DNA of 64,000 bases from CAWJMF01 sp963843945 (GTDB lineage: Bacteria; Vulcanimicrobiota; Vulcanimicrobiia; Vulcanimicrobiales; Vulcanimicrobiaceae). Shown piece by piece: positions 42,958 to 51,957 of the stretch (position 1 is its first letter; each line of letters opens with the position of its first letter). The notes under the pieces are model-generated. The model saw nothing but the letters and a program-made list of their open reading frames with translations, was not told the origin of the DNA and made no database searches. The position numbers and the translations under genes were made by a program. The DNA lies in NCBI GenBank assembly GCA_963843945.1, contig CAWJMF010000002.1:1054001-1118000 (forward strand). Reading direction: 5' to 3'.

Positions 42958-43020
42958 CTTACCGATCTTTCACGACGCGGACGAGGTTCGACAAGCACCC
43001 GTGAGCCGACCTACGCCGAC

Positions 43021-43407
43021 CTACGGCTGCAGCCTAGGTTCTTTCGCGCGGCTCCGGAGTTCTGCCATTTCGCCGGGCGTAAACAGGCGCGTGCCGGTGA
43101 TGAAGCGGACGTCGTCCGCGGCTTCGAGCGAAAAGCTGCCGCTTTGCGACGGCACGACGTCGACGATGAACTGCGTTTTGTCTTCCCACTGCTTCAGTTG
43201 CGCGCCACCGATGTAGAACGGACAACCCTCGATCTCGCCGAGCAGCACGTCGTGCGAGCCAATGCGAAAGTCCGACTGGCTGAAGCACATCGGCGCCGAG
43301 CCCTCGCAGCATCCTCCCGACTGATGAAAGACGAGCGGCCCGTGGCTCGCCTTCAGCTGCCGCACGAGGGCGGCAGCCGAGGGCGAGAAGACCACGCGCT
43401 CCACCAT
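43021..43407 (-). CDS. DUF779 protein next to aldehyde dehydrogenase
   Basis: A 128-aa DUF779 protein. It has the family Cys-rich block G-G-C-C-E-G-S-A-P-M-C-F near residues 30-41, suggesting a metal or redox site, and G-C-P-F-Y-I further on. DUF779 genes very often lie beside acetaldehyde/aldehyde dehydrogenases, as here (7 bp downstream), although their role is not settled. The ATG at 43407 is chosen since the long upstream frame is antisense shadow of the dehydrogenase. Confidence 0.88.
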   Translation of the reverse strand: MVERVVFSPSAAALVRQLKASHGPLVFHQSGGCCEGSAPMCFSQSDFRIGSHDVLLGEIEGCPFYIGGAQLKQWEDKTQFIVDVVPSQSGSFSLEAADDVRFITGTRLFTPGEMAELRSRAKEPRLQP

Positions 43408-43414
43408 TGCGGTC

Positions 43415-44965
43415 TTAGAAGAGTCCGACCGGCTTGGTGCTGTAGCTGACCAAGAGATTCTTCGTCTGCTGATAGGCTTCGAGATCCATCTTGTGCGTTT
43501 CGCGACCGAAACCCGATTGTTTGTAGCCGCCGAACGCCGCGCCGGCCGGATACACGTGATAGCAGTTCGTCCAAACCCGGCCGGCCTGAATTTCGCGCCC
43601 GAGGCGGTATGCGACGGTGCCGTTCCGGCTCCACACTCCGGCGCCGAGCCCGTACAGCGTGTCGTTTGCGATCTCGATCGCGTCCTCAATCGTCTTAAAC
43701 TTCGTGACCGAAAGGACTGGTCCGAAGATCTCCTCTTGGAAGATTCGCATCTTGTTCGTTCCGACGAAGACCGTCGGCTTGACGTAGTTGCCGTTTTCCA
43801 CGTCGCTGTCGACTTGGGCCCGCTCACCGCCGGTGACGCACTTCGCGCCTTCTTGCTTGCCGATATCGATGTAGCGGAGAATCTTGTCGAGCTGTTCTTT
43901 CGAGGCTTGCGCGCCCATCATGGTCGCCGGGTCCAAGGGATTGCCGACTTTGATCTTCTCTACGCGCGCGATCGCTCGTTTCATAAAGGCGTCGAAAATC
44001 GACTCTTGGATCAAGGCTCGCGAGGGACACGTGCACACTTCGCCCTTGTTGAAAGCGAACAGGGTGAAGCCTTCGAGTGCTTTATCGAAATAATCGTCGT
44101 CCTGCTCCATGACGTCGGCCATGAAGATGTTCGGCGACTTCCCGCCGAGTTCGAGCGTCATCGGAATGATGTTCTCGGATGCGTACTGCATGATCAAACG
44201 CCCGGTCGTCGTCTCGCCGGTGAACGCGACCTTCGCGATGCGCGGATTCGCAGCTAACGCCTTACCGATTTCGGAGCCCTTCCCGTTGACGACGTTCAAA
44301 ACGCCCGGGGGGAGGATGTCGCCGATTAGGCTCATCAAGACCATGACGCTGAGCGGCGTTTCGGACGCCGGTTTGAGCACGACGCAGTTTCCCGCCGCCA
44401 GTGCCGGGCAGAGCTTCCAGGCGGCCATCAGCAGCGGGAAGTTCCAGGGGATGATCTGGCCGACGACGCCGAGCGGTTCGTGGAAATGATATGCGACCGT
44501 CTCCTCGTCGAGCTGCGTGATCGAGCCCTCTTCGGCGCGTAAACAAGCGGCGAAGTAGCGGAAGTGATCGGCTGCAAGCGGCACGTCGGCTGCAAGCGTT
44601 TCACGAATGGGTTTTCCATTATCCATCGTCTCGATGCGCGCCAAGAGTTCGACGTTGGCGTCGATCCGGTCGGCGATTTCGTTCAGCAATCGAGCGCGAA
44701 CGGCCGGCGGGGTTTTTCCCCACGCCCGCTTCACCGCGTGAGCTGCGTCGAGCGCCAGCTCGATGTCTTCGGGACTCGAGCGCGCGATGTCGCACAGCGG
44801 CAGCCCATTGATCGGGCTCGTATCGGTGAAGTAGCGTCCCTTTACGGGCGCGACCCACTTGCCACCGATGAAATTGTCGTAATGGGCCCGCAAACCATTG
44901 TGTTCGCGAGCAAACTCGATTGCGTCTTGGAAGAGATCGCGCTTGGCGATCAAGGTGCTAGTCAA
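43415..44965 (-). CDS. NAD-dependent aldehyde (acetaldehyde) dehydrogenase
   Basis: A 516-aa aldehyde dehydrogenase of the ExaC/AldB type. It shows the coenzyme block I-I-P-W-N-F-P-L and V-V-L-K-P-A, the catalytic Glu in L-E-L-G-G-K-S-P, and the nucleophile Cys in G-E-V-C-T-C-P-S (the first of the two cysteines by alignment with G-Q-x-C). It oxidises acetaldehyde or similar to the acid. The TTG start has GGAGGG at 7 nt. It is divergent from alcohol dehydrogenase across 159 bp and cotranscribed with DUF779, which together makes an ethanol-to-acetate route. Confidence 0.93.
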   Translation of the reverse strand: MTSTLIAKRDLFQDAIEFAREHNGLRAHYDNFIGGKWVAPVKGRYFTDTSPINGLPLCDIARSSPEDIELALDAAHAVKRAWGKTPPAVRARLLNEIADRIDANVELLARIETMDNGKPIRETLAADVPLAADHFRYFAACLRAEEGSITQLDEETVAYHFHEPLGVVGQIIPWNFPLLMAAWKLCPALAAGNCVVLKPASETPLSVMVLMSLIGDILPPGVLNVVNGKGSEIGKALAANPRIAKVAFTGETTTGRLIMQYASENIIPMTLELGGKSPNIFMADVMEQDDDYFDKALEGFTLFAFNKGEVCTCPSRALIQESIFDAFMKRAIARVEKIKVGNPLDPATMMGAQASKEQLDKILRYIDIGKQEGAKCVTGGERAQVDSDVENGNYVKPTVFVGTNKMRIFQEEIFGPVLSVTKFKTIEDAIEIANDTLYGLGAGVWSRNGTVAYRLGREIQAGRVWTNCYHVYPAGAAFGGYKQSGFGRETHKMDLEAYQQTKNLLVSYSTKPVGLF

Positions 44966-45124
44966 GAGTTTACCCTCCTCAGGTTGACTCGTGCTAGCAG
45001 CGTACCGGCCCCGAGTGAACGAGCCGAGAAGAGTAGGGGAAGATTCTCAGGTTCCGTTCCCTCGAAGTTCACACCGGCAGGCTAGGATGGTTCGGTCCGT
45101 AATCCGTTTCTTAGTGAGGCAATC

Positions 45125-46207
45125 ATGACAACCACCTTAGCCGCACCCACTTCATCGACGAGCCGCACGACAAAAGCGGTTCCGCGGACGATGAAGGCCG
45201 CCGTCGTGCGGGAATTCGGCAAGCCCCTCGCGATCGAGGAGCGGCCCGTGCCGGTCCCCGGGCCCGGCGAACTCTTGGTCGAGGTCGTCGCCTGCGGCGT
45301 CTGCCACACCGACCTGCATGCCGCCGACGGGGACTGGCCGGTCAAGCCGAAACCGCCCTTCATTCCGGGCCACGAAACGGCCGGGCGAGTGGTCGCCGTC
45401 GGATCGGGGGTCACCGCCTTCAAACCGGGCGACGCAGCCGGAATCGCGTGGCTGCACGATGCGTGCGGCACGTGCGAATTTTGCATCACCGGCTGGGAAA
45501 CGCTGTGCGCGGCCCAGCACGACAGCGGTTACAGCGTCAACGGCGGCTTCGCGCAGTACGCGATCGCCACGGCGGCGTACGCTGCGCGCCTTTCACAAGA
45601 CGTCGACTTCGTGCGGATGGCGCCGATTCTGTGCGCCGGCGTCACGACCTACAAAGGGATCAAGGAGACCGAAGCTCGCCCCGGCGAGTGGATTGCGATC
45701 TCCGGACTCGGCGGTCTCGGACACGTCGCCGTCCAGTACGCAAAAGCGATGGGCCTCAACGTCGTCGGGCTCGACATCACCGACGAAAAGCTTGCGCTGG
45801 CACGTTCGGTGGGCGCGGACGTTACCGTCAACGCGCTAAGCACCGACGCCGCGAAGCAAGTCTTGGAAGCAACGCACGGCGGAGCCCACGGCGTCTTGGT
45901 GACGGCGGTTTCGCCCTCAGCCTTCGCTCAAGCCCTCAAGTTCGTGCGCAGCAAAGGAACGGTCGCGCTGTGTGGTCTTCCGCCGGGAAGCTTTGAAACC
46001 CCGATCTTCAACGTCGTCCTCAAGCGCATCACCATTCGCGGATCGATCGTCGGAACGCGCAAGGATCTGGCCGAAGCGATCGCATTCGCCGAAGCCGGGA
46101 AAGTCCGCGCGGACGTCCACACGACGAAGCTCGAAGACATCAACCGCGTCTTCGCGGATCTCAAAGCCGGCAAAGTCGAAGGCCGCATGGTCCTCGATTT
46201 GGCCTAG
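45125..46207 (+). CDS. adhP: Zinc-dependent alcohol dehydrogenase (AdhP-like)
   Basis: A 360-aa medium-chain dehydrogenase. Catalytic zinc ligands are visible in C-G-V-C-H-T-D, G-H-E (near 100) and a later Cys. The structural zinc site is C-G-T-C-E-F-C-I-T-G-W-E-T-L-C, and the NAD fold is G-L-G-G-L-G-H-V-A-V-Q-Y-A-K. The N-terminus has about 20 extra Thr/Ser-rich residues compared with most AdhP. GAGG lies 6 nt before the ATG. It is divergent from the aldehyde dehydrogenase and would supply its substrate. Confidence 0.94.
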   Translation: MTTTLAAPTSSTSRTTKAVPRTMKAAVVREFGKPLAIEERPVPVPGPGELLVEVVACGVCHTDLHAADGDWPVKPKPPFIPGHETAGRVVAVGSGVTAFKPGDAAGIAWLHDACGTCEFCITGWETLCAAQHDSGYSVNGGFAQYAIATAAYAARLSQDVDFVRMAPILCAGVTTYKGIKETEARPGEWIAISGLGGLGHVAVQYAKAMGLNVVGLDITDEKLALARSVGADVTVNALSTDAAKQVLEATHGGAHGVLVTAVSPSAFAQALKFVRSKGTVALCGLPPGSFETPIFNVVLKRITIRGSIVGTRKDLAEAIAFAEAGKVRADVHTTKLEDINRVFADLKAGKVEGRMVLDLA

Positions 46208-46226
46208 CCATTGAGACTGGCAGTCG

Positions 46227-47561
46227 CTAAGCGCCGACCGAGGTCTCGGACTCGGGCGGCGCGGCGATGCCGGCATCGAGCGCTGAACGTTGTTGGGCGG
46301 CCTTCGTGTAGACGCGCAATTCGGCGATGTCGCGGGGAAAGATCAGGCCGAGCGTCCAGTCGAGGGTCACGCGGAAGCGGCGGTCGAGTCCCGGGAGTCG
46401 CGCCAGATAGTACGTGCGCCACAAAAACCAGGCGAGAAATCCGGTGATCAGATACTTCCCGCGTAAGCCCGCGACGGCGCGGCGCGCGCCGAGCGAGGCC
46501 ATGATGCCGATCGCTTCGTAGCGGAACGGTTTCGTCGGTTTGCCGCGGAGCGTAGCGACGATGTTCGCGGCCAGGACCGGCCCTTCGCGAATCGCGTACT
46601 GCGCGGTCGCCGCGTACGTTCCCCCGTGCGGATCGGGGATCGAGGCGCAGTCGCCGATCGCCCACACTCCGGGCTGGCCCGGTACGGACATATCCGGGTT
46701 CGTCCTGATCGAACCGCCGCGCCCCGTGCCGATCGACAGACCGCCGACGAAGGGCGAAGGGCGCACGCCGGCGCTCCAGACGATCGTGTTCGCCTCGATC
46801 CGACGGCCGTCTTTGAGCGTTAACCCGCGTGCGTCGGCGCTGTCGACGAGCGCGTTGAGCATGACGACGACGCCGCGACGCTCGAGTTCGCGCGCGCTGT
46901 ACTCACCCATGCCCGCTTGCAAATCGGGCAGCAGTTTCGCGCCTCCCTCGACGAGGATCACTTCGATCTCGTGCGGGCCGATCGAGCGATAGAACTTCGT
47001 GATGCTCCGGAAGAAATCGACCATTTCGCCGGCCGCCTCGACGCCGGTGAATCCGCCGCCGACGAAAACGAACGTCAACAAGCGTTTGCGCTCGAGCGCG
47101 TCGTTCGCAACGTCCGCGAGTTCGAGCATCGCGATCACGTGGTTGCGTAGCCGGTCGGCGTCTTCGAGGGTCTTCAGCGGCAGCGCGTGCTCCGCAACTC
47201 CCGGCAAATTGAACGTCGAGGTCACGGCGCCGACGGACAGCACGAGCTGGTCGTAGCTCAGCCGCATCTCGGTTCCCAGCAGCGCGTGTTCGACGACGAC
47301 GGTGCGCTGCTCGAGATCGAGCGAGCGCACGTCGGCGAGAACGAAGCGCGCCCGGCGCAGCTGCGCGCGCAGCGGCGTTGCGACGTGCCGCGCCTCGAGG
47401 TTGCCGGAGCTCACTTCGGGCAACATCGGCGTGAACACCGAAAAGTTCTCACGGCTCACGACCGTGATCGCGGCCTCCTCCGGCCGGAGGAGCCGCTCGA
47501 GCTTCCGTGCCGTCGTGAGGCCGGCGAAGCCGCCCCCTAAAATCAGAATCTCTGCAGGCAT
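46227..47561 (-). CDS. ndh: Type II NADH dehydrogenase (NDH-2)
   Basis: A 444-aa flavoprotein that passes electrons from NADH to quinone without pumping protons. The FAD motif is L-G-G-G-F-A-G-L-T near residues 8-16, and the NADH motif V-G-G-G-F-T-G-V-E-A near 165-174. A-I-G-D-C-A near 295 is also conserved. A C-terminal hydrophobic/amphipathic stretch (Y-L-I-T-G-F-L-A-W-F-L-W-R) would anchor it to the membrane. GAGG lies just before the ATG at 47561. A 33-aa membrane peptide is encoded 4 nt upstream and may belong with it. Confidence 0.92.
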   Translation of the reverse strand: MPAEILILGGGFAGLTTARKLERLLRPEEAAITVVSRENFSVFTPMLPEVSSGNLEARHVATPLRAQLRRARFVLADVRSLDLEQRTVVVEHALLGTEMRLSYDQLVLSVGAVTSTFNLPGVAEHALPLKTLEDADRLRNHVIAMLELADVANDALERKRLLTFVFVGGGFTGVEAAGEMVDFFRSITKFYRSIGPHEIEVILVEGGAKLLPDLQAGMGEYSARELERRGVVVMLNALVDSADARGLTLKDGRRIEANTIVWSAGVRPSPFVGGLSIGTGRGGSIRTNPDMSVPGQPGVWAIGDCASIPDPHGGTYAATAQYAIREGPVLAANIVATLRGKPTKPFRYEAIGIMASLGARRAVAGLRGKYLITGFLAWFLWRTYYLARLPGLDRRFRVTLDWTLGLIFPRDIAELRVYTKAAQQRSALDAGIAAPPESETSVGA

Positions 47562-47565
47562 GTCC

Positions 47566-47667
47566 TCACCAAGGATGCCACAGCAGGCCGAGCCAGACGA
47601 CCGCAAGGGTCGCAAGCAGCAGCCCGAGTGCGATCGTCGCGAAACGGATGCCGAGCGACGACTTCAT
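47566..47667 (-). CDS. 33-aa single-span membrane peptide upstream of ndh
   Basis: A short ORF from an ATG that overlaps the stop of the amidase-like gene (ATGA), ending 4 nt before the ndh start. The peptide is M-K-S-S-L-G-I-R-F followed by one hydrophobic helix and ends L-L-W-H-P-W. Tight coupling on both sides and the clean membrane helix argue that it is real. It could be a small subunit or anchor for NDH-2 (inference). Confidence 0.6.
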   Translation of the reverse strand: MKSSLGIRFATIALGLLLATLAVVWLGLLWHPW

Positions 47668-48239
47668 GCGGCGCGAATCCGCGCACGCAGATATTCACCC
47701 ACGGTGGCCGCCTCGTTCGCCTGGAGGGGGGCCGGAGAGGGCGTGAGGCGGGCGATGTCCCAGCGTTCGTCGTCGCCGGCACCGAAGTAGCCGTCCTCGA
47801 CGGCCGCTTCGGCGTGGGTCATCACCGACGCGGCCTCAACCTCGATGGCGTAAAACGCGCAGAGCCGCGCCGTCACGGTGCACAAGGCCGAGATGAGGTC
47901 CTCGCGCAGCGGAAACAGGCCGAAGTCGTCGGGACGCGCAGCCTGCATGCACGCGACGGCGATTCCCGCGGCAAACGAGTTGCGGCCGCGGGTATGGGCC
48001 GCATAAGGCGATTCGCCGCCCGGTCTGAGGCGGCGCATGTTCGCGCGCAGGTCGTTCGTTTCGCAGACGATCGGGACGCTCTCGGCGTCGAGTGCAACAC
48101 AGAGGTGGTAGGCCGGGTACACCGTCGCGTAGTTTCCACCGGACCAATGCAGGTAGACGCGCTCGAGCGGACCTGGCGGAAAGGCCGGAGACCATTTAGG
48201 GAGCCGCGCCCCATGAGCGCGAAGGCCAGCATCGTGCAC
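47664..48239 (-). CDS. N-acetylmuramoyl-L-alanine amidase-like protein
   Basis: A 191-aa protein resembling Amidase_2/PGRP-fold peptidoglycan amidases. The pattern V-Y-L-H-W-S-G-G-N-Y, then Y-H-L-C-V-A-L-D, A-A-H-T-R-G-R-N-S-F-A-A-G-I-A-V-A-C-M and V-M-T-H-A-E-A-A follows the usual layout, with H32, a His near 81 and a late His as possible zinc ligands. No signal peptide is visible. The start is uncertain: GTG 48239 overlaps the divergent M50 gene by 27 bp, and no other start lies in frame before the domain. Target and location are inferred only from the fold. Confidence 0.68.
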   Translation of the reverse strand: MHDAGLRAHGARLPKWSPAFPPGPLERVYLHWSGGNYATVYPAYHLCVALDAESVPIVCETNDLRANMRRLRPGGESPYAAHTRGRNSFAAGIAVACMQAARPDDFGLFPLREDLISALCTVTARLCAFYAIEVEAASVMTHAEAAVEDGYFGAGDDERWDIARLTPSPAPLQANEAATVGEYLRARIRAA

Positions 48240-49121
48240 GATCAGACGAACCTTACCTCAGCCGGAGACGCCTTCCCGTCGGCTGCTCCGCCGCGCCCGG
48301 CGCCGTTCGAGGGCGAATACCTTCCGCCGGAGCAGCCGGCGCCTCGCAAGGAGAGCGGCTGGAAGAAGAGTGCGGGACCCGCGGTCGTCGGCCTCGGCCT
48401 GCTGCTTGCGAAGTTCAAGTCCGTGCTGTTCTTGCTGCTCAGCTTTAAGTGGTTCCTGATCGGCTCGAAGGTCTTATTCAGTTCGTTTACTTTCCTCGCC
48501 TCGATCTGGTTTTATTCGCTCTTCTTCGGCTGGCCGTTTGCCGTCGTGTTCGTGCTGTTGATCCTCGTTCACGAACTGGGCCATGCTGCGTTCATGCGGA
48601 TCTTCGGCGTCCCGGCAAGCATGCCGTATTTCATCCCGGGCTTCGGCGCGCTCATCACGATGAAAGGCCGGCCGGCATCGTCGCTGCAGGAATCCTACAT
48701 TGCGCTCGCCGGGCCGCTCATGGGCACGGTTGGTGCGCTGGCCTGCTACACCTACGGCGAAGCGACGCAAAGCAATTTTTGGATCGCCGCGGCCTACACG
48801 GGCTTCTTCCTGAACCTCTTCAACCTGTTCCCGGTCATGCCGCTCGACGGCGGCCGCGTCGTCGGCGCGATCTCACCGCGGATCTGGATTTTCGGCCTCG
48901 TTGCACTGATCGTGGCCGCCTTCGCCTTCCAATGGTTCAACCCGTTGCTGGTCGTGCTCGTCCTACTGGGTCTTCCGCAGGTTATCAAAGCGTGGCGCGG
49001 TCAAATCGACCCGCATTACTACTCGCTGACGACGATGCAACGTGGAGGCATCGCCGCAGCCTACTTCGCGCTGATGGGCTTCCTGATCGTTGCAATGCTC
49101 GAAACGCACGTGGCGGTATAA
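48213..49121 (+). CDS. Site-2-protease-like M50 membrane metalloprotease
   Basis: A 302-aa polytopic protein of family M50. The zinc motif H-E-L-G-H lies near residue 120, and the third ligand in N-L-F-P-V-M-P-L-D-G-G-R near 210-221. Hydrophobic segments fill residues about 55-270; the first 50 residues are Pro-rich and cytoplasmic. No PDZ domain is present. Such proteins cleave membrane-embedded substrates, for example anti-sigma factors. The ATG at 48213 has AGGGAG upstream; the long in-frame extension across the amidase gene is a shadow. Confidence 0.86.
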   Translation: MSAKASIVHDQTNLTSAGDAFPSAAPPRPAPFEGEYLPPEQPAPRKESGWKKSAGPAVVGLGLLLAKFKSVLFLLLSFKWFLIGSKVLFSSFTFLASIWFYSLFFGWPFAVVFVLLILVHELGHAAFMRIFGVPASMPYFIPGFGALITMKGRPASSLQESYIALAGPLMGTVGALACYTYGEATQSNFWIAAAYTGFFLNLFNLFPVMPLDGGRVVGAISPRIWIFGLVALIVAAFAFQWFNPLLVVLVLLGLPQVIKAWRGQIDPHYYSLTTMQRGGIAAAYFALMGFLIVAMLETHVAV

Positions 49122-49192
49122 CGCACCTCGAAGGCGGTCGACCCGCGCGGCGCGGCGAGGATTGCGGGGCTAGTCCCGAGTAGGGCGTCCGT

Positions 49193-50098
49193 ATGAGCGA
49201 ACGGCATGCGATCCTCGGGGCCGGCGGCATCGGCGGTTTGATGGGAGCCCTCCTGGGCGCGGGCGGTGACGAGGTAACGCTCGTCGTGCGCGCGGCGACG
49301 GTCGCCAAGTATCCCCCGGAGGTGACGCTGCGGCGTCCGGACGGATCCGAAGTGAAAGGGCCCGTGCGGGTGACGAGCAGCCTTTCGGCCGGGGAGCGCG
49401 TCGACGTGCTGTGGGTGACGACGAAAGCACTCCAACTCGACGATGCGTTGCGTTCCGTCGAAGGCGTTCGCCCGCGCTGCGTCGTGCCGCTGCTCAACGG
49501 GCTCGACCATCTTGCGAAACTCGAGGAGCGGTTCGGCGCGGCTGCGGTCATCCCGGGGACGATCGGCGTGGAAGCGGAACGGCTCGCGCCGGGGCTGATC
49601 CGGCAAGGCAGCCCGTTCAACATCTTGCGTCTGGCGGAACGAGGCCGTCCGCTGCTCGCAGCGACGGCGGAAATGCTCGCGCGCTTCGGGGTCACCGTCG
49701 AATTCGTGGCCGACGAGAAGACGCTGATGTGGGGCAAGCTCGTTTTTCTCGCACCCTTCGCGCTGGCGACCGCCGCGAGCGGCGAACCGCTCGGCTTCAT
49801 CCGCGAGCATGCGGAATGGAACGATCTGATGAACGCGGCCGTCCACGAGGTCGCGGCGGCGGGAAACGCGGAAGGCGCGAGGCTCGACGCGGCCGGCGCC
49901 GTCGGTCTCTTGAAGGGCGGCCCGCCGGGGATCAGCAGCTCGATGGCGCGCGACCTCGCGGCCGGCAACGAGCCGGAACTCGACGCAATCGGCGGGACGG
50001 TGGTGCGCGCCGCGGACCGTCACGCAGTACCCGTTCCGGCGCTGCGCGAGCTGATGCGGCGCGTGCGCGACCGCGTCGCGCACGGCGCCGCCCGTTAG
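49193..50098 (+). CDS. panE: Ketopantoate reductase family (PanE/ApbA)
   Basis: A 301-aa NADPH-dependent reductase. The N-terminal G-A-G-G-I-G-G fold, K-A-L-Q in the coenzyme domain (T-T-K-A-L), the catalytic Lys region K-L-V-F-L-A-P and the late S-S-M-x-R-D box are all typical of PanE. Ketopantoate reductase makes pantoate for coenzyme A. Some PanE paralogues have other 2-keto substrates, so the name is by family. It is followed at once by the membrane glycosyltransferase-like gene. Confidence 0.86.
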   Translation: MSERHAILGAGGIGGLMGALLGAGGDEVTLVVRAATVAKYPPEVTLRRPDGSEVKGPVRVTSSLSAGERVDVLWVTTKALQLDDALRSVEGVRPRCVVPLLNGLDHLAKLEERFGAAAVIPGTIGVEAERLAPGLIRQGSPFNILRLAERGRPLLAATAEMLARFGVTVEFVADEKTLMWGKLVFLAPFALATAASGEPLGFIREHAEWNDLMNAAVHEVAAAGNAEGARLDAAGAVGLLKGGPPGISSSMARDLAAGNEPELDAIGGTVVRAADRHAVPVPALRELMRRVRDRVAHGAAR

Positions 50099-50174
50099 TT
50101 TTCCGCTCCGCGACTTCGAGGCATACTATGCGGCGGGCGCCGCCTACCTGGACGGCACCGATCCGTACGGAACG

Positions 50175-51503
50175 ATGCTGTGGACGTACGAGCAAAATCT
50201 CCCCGGCGTCGATGCGCGGCACGTCGAACTGCTGCCGTTCGTCGGACCGCCGTACTCGCTGCCGCTGTGGGGATTGCTCGCGCACCTTCCGTTCGAGGGC
50301 GCTCGACTCGTGTGGGCGATTGTGTTGGGCGCTGCGTTCGTCGCTTTCGTTCTCGCGAGTCTGAGACTCGCCGGCGGACGCACGACGCGCTTCGACCTTG
50401 TGGCGGCCTTCGCGCTCGCAGCCGGGTTCGGGCCCCTGACGAGCGCGCTTGCGCTCGGCCAAGTTGCGCTCGTTGCATGCGCGGGAATCGCCGGCTCCCT
50501 GCTAGCGCAGCGGCGCGACTCGCGCGCAGGCGCATTCGCGGGCGCGTTGCTCGCCGCTTTGCAGCCGAACCTCGCGGTCGTCCTGCTCGCGCAGCTCCGC
50601 GAGCGCCGCGCGGCGCCGGCGCTCGGCGCTGCCGCGCTCGTTGCGGCGGCGGCCGGCCTTTGGGCGGCCGGCAGCGGCGCGTTCGCCCGATACCTCGCAA
50701 CGCTGACGGCGCACGCAGCGGCCGAACGTTTCATCGCCATTCAGACGACGCCCGCAGCAATCGCTTTCGCGCTCGGTGCATCCGAGCCGGCCGCGCAAGC
50801 CCTGGGTGTTGCGCTCGCCCTTGCTGCCGTCGGCATTCTCGTAGTGCAACTGCTATCGCAGCGCTACGATGTACTAGCGGGCACCGCGCTCGCGTGCGCG
50901 GCACTCCCGTTCGCCCTGCCGTTTTCGCACGAAGCCGATTTAGCGCTTGTCTTCTTCCCCGCCGTTCTCTGCCTGCGCCGCGCGCGAGGGAGCGCGTGGC
51001 TGGCGGCGTTGACCGGAACGTTGCTCGTTGCCCTCAACTGGCTCGACTTCGCGCAGCGTACGACGCCGCTCGCGACGACCCTGGCCCTCGCGCTCTGCGC
51101 GGCCCTTGGCGCACTCGCACTCGGGCGCGAGGGGCTGGCGGGGATGCCGCGGCCGACGCTCGCGCTCGTCCCGCTCGCAACGTTCGCCGCAGTTGCCGGC
51201 GCGTGGACGATGTCCACGGCTCACCCGCTGCCGGTTTGGCCCGACGCGCTTCCCGCTGACTTTCACGCGACGCTGATCGACTCGGCGGCGCGCGTTTGGC
51301 ATGACGAACAGGTTTTCTCGGGACTCGCCGCGCGCAATCCGTGGTCTGGATTTCTACGGCTGCTTTCGCTGTTGGGCTGCGTGGCGCTTTGGGCCGCGGC
51401 GAGCTTCGCGCTGACCGAACCCGCTAGCGCGCTTCCGACGCCGAGCTCGGAACCGCTTTCCAGTCCGCGTCGACGGCCGGCGGCAAGTGATCCATCTTGT
51501 TGA
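50175..51503 (+). CDS. GT87-like membrane glycosyltransferase, N-terminus incomplete
   Basis: A 442-aa polytopic protein with about ten hydrophobic segments and a GT87/DUF2029-like start. Family-like sequence D-F-E-A-Y-Y-A-A-G-A-A-Y-L-D-G-T-D-P-Y-G lies in the same frame just upstream (about 50115-50174), but no usual start codon lies between an in-frame stop near 50056 and the ATG at 50175. The first membrane span expected before D-F-E-A-Y-Y is missing. So the gene is either N-terminally truncated, frameshifted, or starts at an unusual codon. GT87 enzymes use polyprenyl-phosphate sugars; substrate unknown. The 3' end overlaps the convergent cytochrome gene by 80 bp. Confidence 0.7.
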   Translation: MLWTYEQNLPGVDARHVELLPFVGPPYSLPLWGLLAHLPFEGARLVWAIVLGAAFVAFVLASLRLAGGRTTRFDLVAAFALAAGFGPLTSALALGQVALVACAGIAGSLLAQRRDSRAGAFAGALLAALQPNLAVVLLAQLRERRAAPALGAAALVAAAAGLWAAGSGAFARYLATLTAHAAAERFIAIQTTPAAIAFALGASEPAAQALGVALALAAVGILVVQLLSQRYDVLAGTALACAALPFALPFSHEADLALVFFPAVLCLRRARGSAWLAALTGTLLVALNWLDFAQRTTPLATTLALALCAALGALALGREGLAGMPRPTLALVPLATFAAVAGAWTMSTAHPLPVWPDALPADFHATLIDSAARVWHDEQVFSGLAARNPWSGFLRLLSLLGCVALWAAASFALTEPASALPTPSSEPLSSPRRRPAASDPSC

Positions 51504-51954
51504 GGAACATCGCGAGCTTCCAGATGTCGTCGTCGCTGAGGGTCGCTCCGAACGAGGGCATCGCCGTGAACCGAATGCCGTGTTTGATCTTCCAGAAGCT
51601 CTCGGCGAGCGGATCGTCCTCGACGCCGTCCTTCGCGAGCATCGGCGCGTGGATGTAAAAGCCTTGCGCCAGCTTTGAGGGCTTCGCATCGGCCGCGCCG
51701 TGACAGACCGCGCAGTTCGAGGCATAGAGGTGCATGCCGTCCATCAAATTTGCGTCGCTGAGCGGGAGCGGGTTTTGGAGACCCTTCGTCTCCCGATCGA
51801 GCGTCGCGTGCAGCGAACGGTTCGCAGCCCACTTCTCGAGCGCGCTCGGCTTCGCGTCCGCGTTTGCCGGCACGAGCCCGAGCTGAATCGCCGCGAAACC
51901 GGCCGCCACGATGAAGGCGAGCGTGAAGACGATCCCATTGATGAAGTTGCGCAT
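51424..51954 (-). CDS. Membrane-anchored cytochrome c
   Basis: A 176-aa protein with an N-terminal anchor (about 5-28) and a class I cytochrome c domain. The heme motif is C-A-V-C-H near residue 84-88. The distal Met is in F-T-A-M-P-S-F, and W-K-L-A-M-F-L-N follows. It is the last gene of the adaptor-TolC-SBP run, 3 nt after the first solute-binding protein gene. An electron-transfer role for that run is not obvious, so it may be a passenger or part of an unknown redox transport system. Confidence 0.88.
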   Translation of the reverse strand: MRNFINGIVFTLAFIVAAGFAAIQLGLVPANADAKPSALEKWAANRSLHATLDRETKGLQNPLPLSDANLMDGMHLYASNCAVCHGAADAKPSKLAQGFYIHAPMLAKDGVEDDPLAESFWKIKHGIRFTAMPSFGATLSDDDIWKLAMFLNKMDHLPPAVDADWKAVPSSASEAR

Positions 51955-51957
51955 CGC

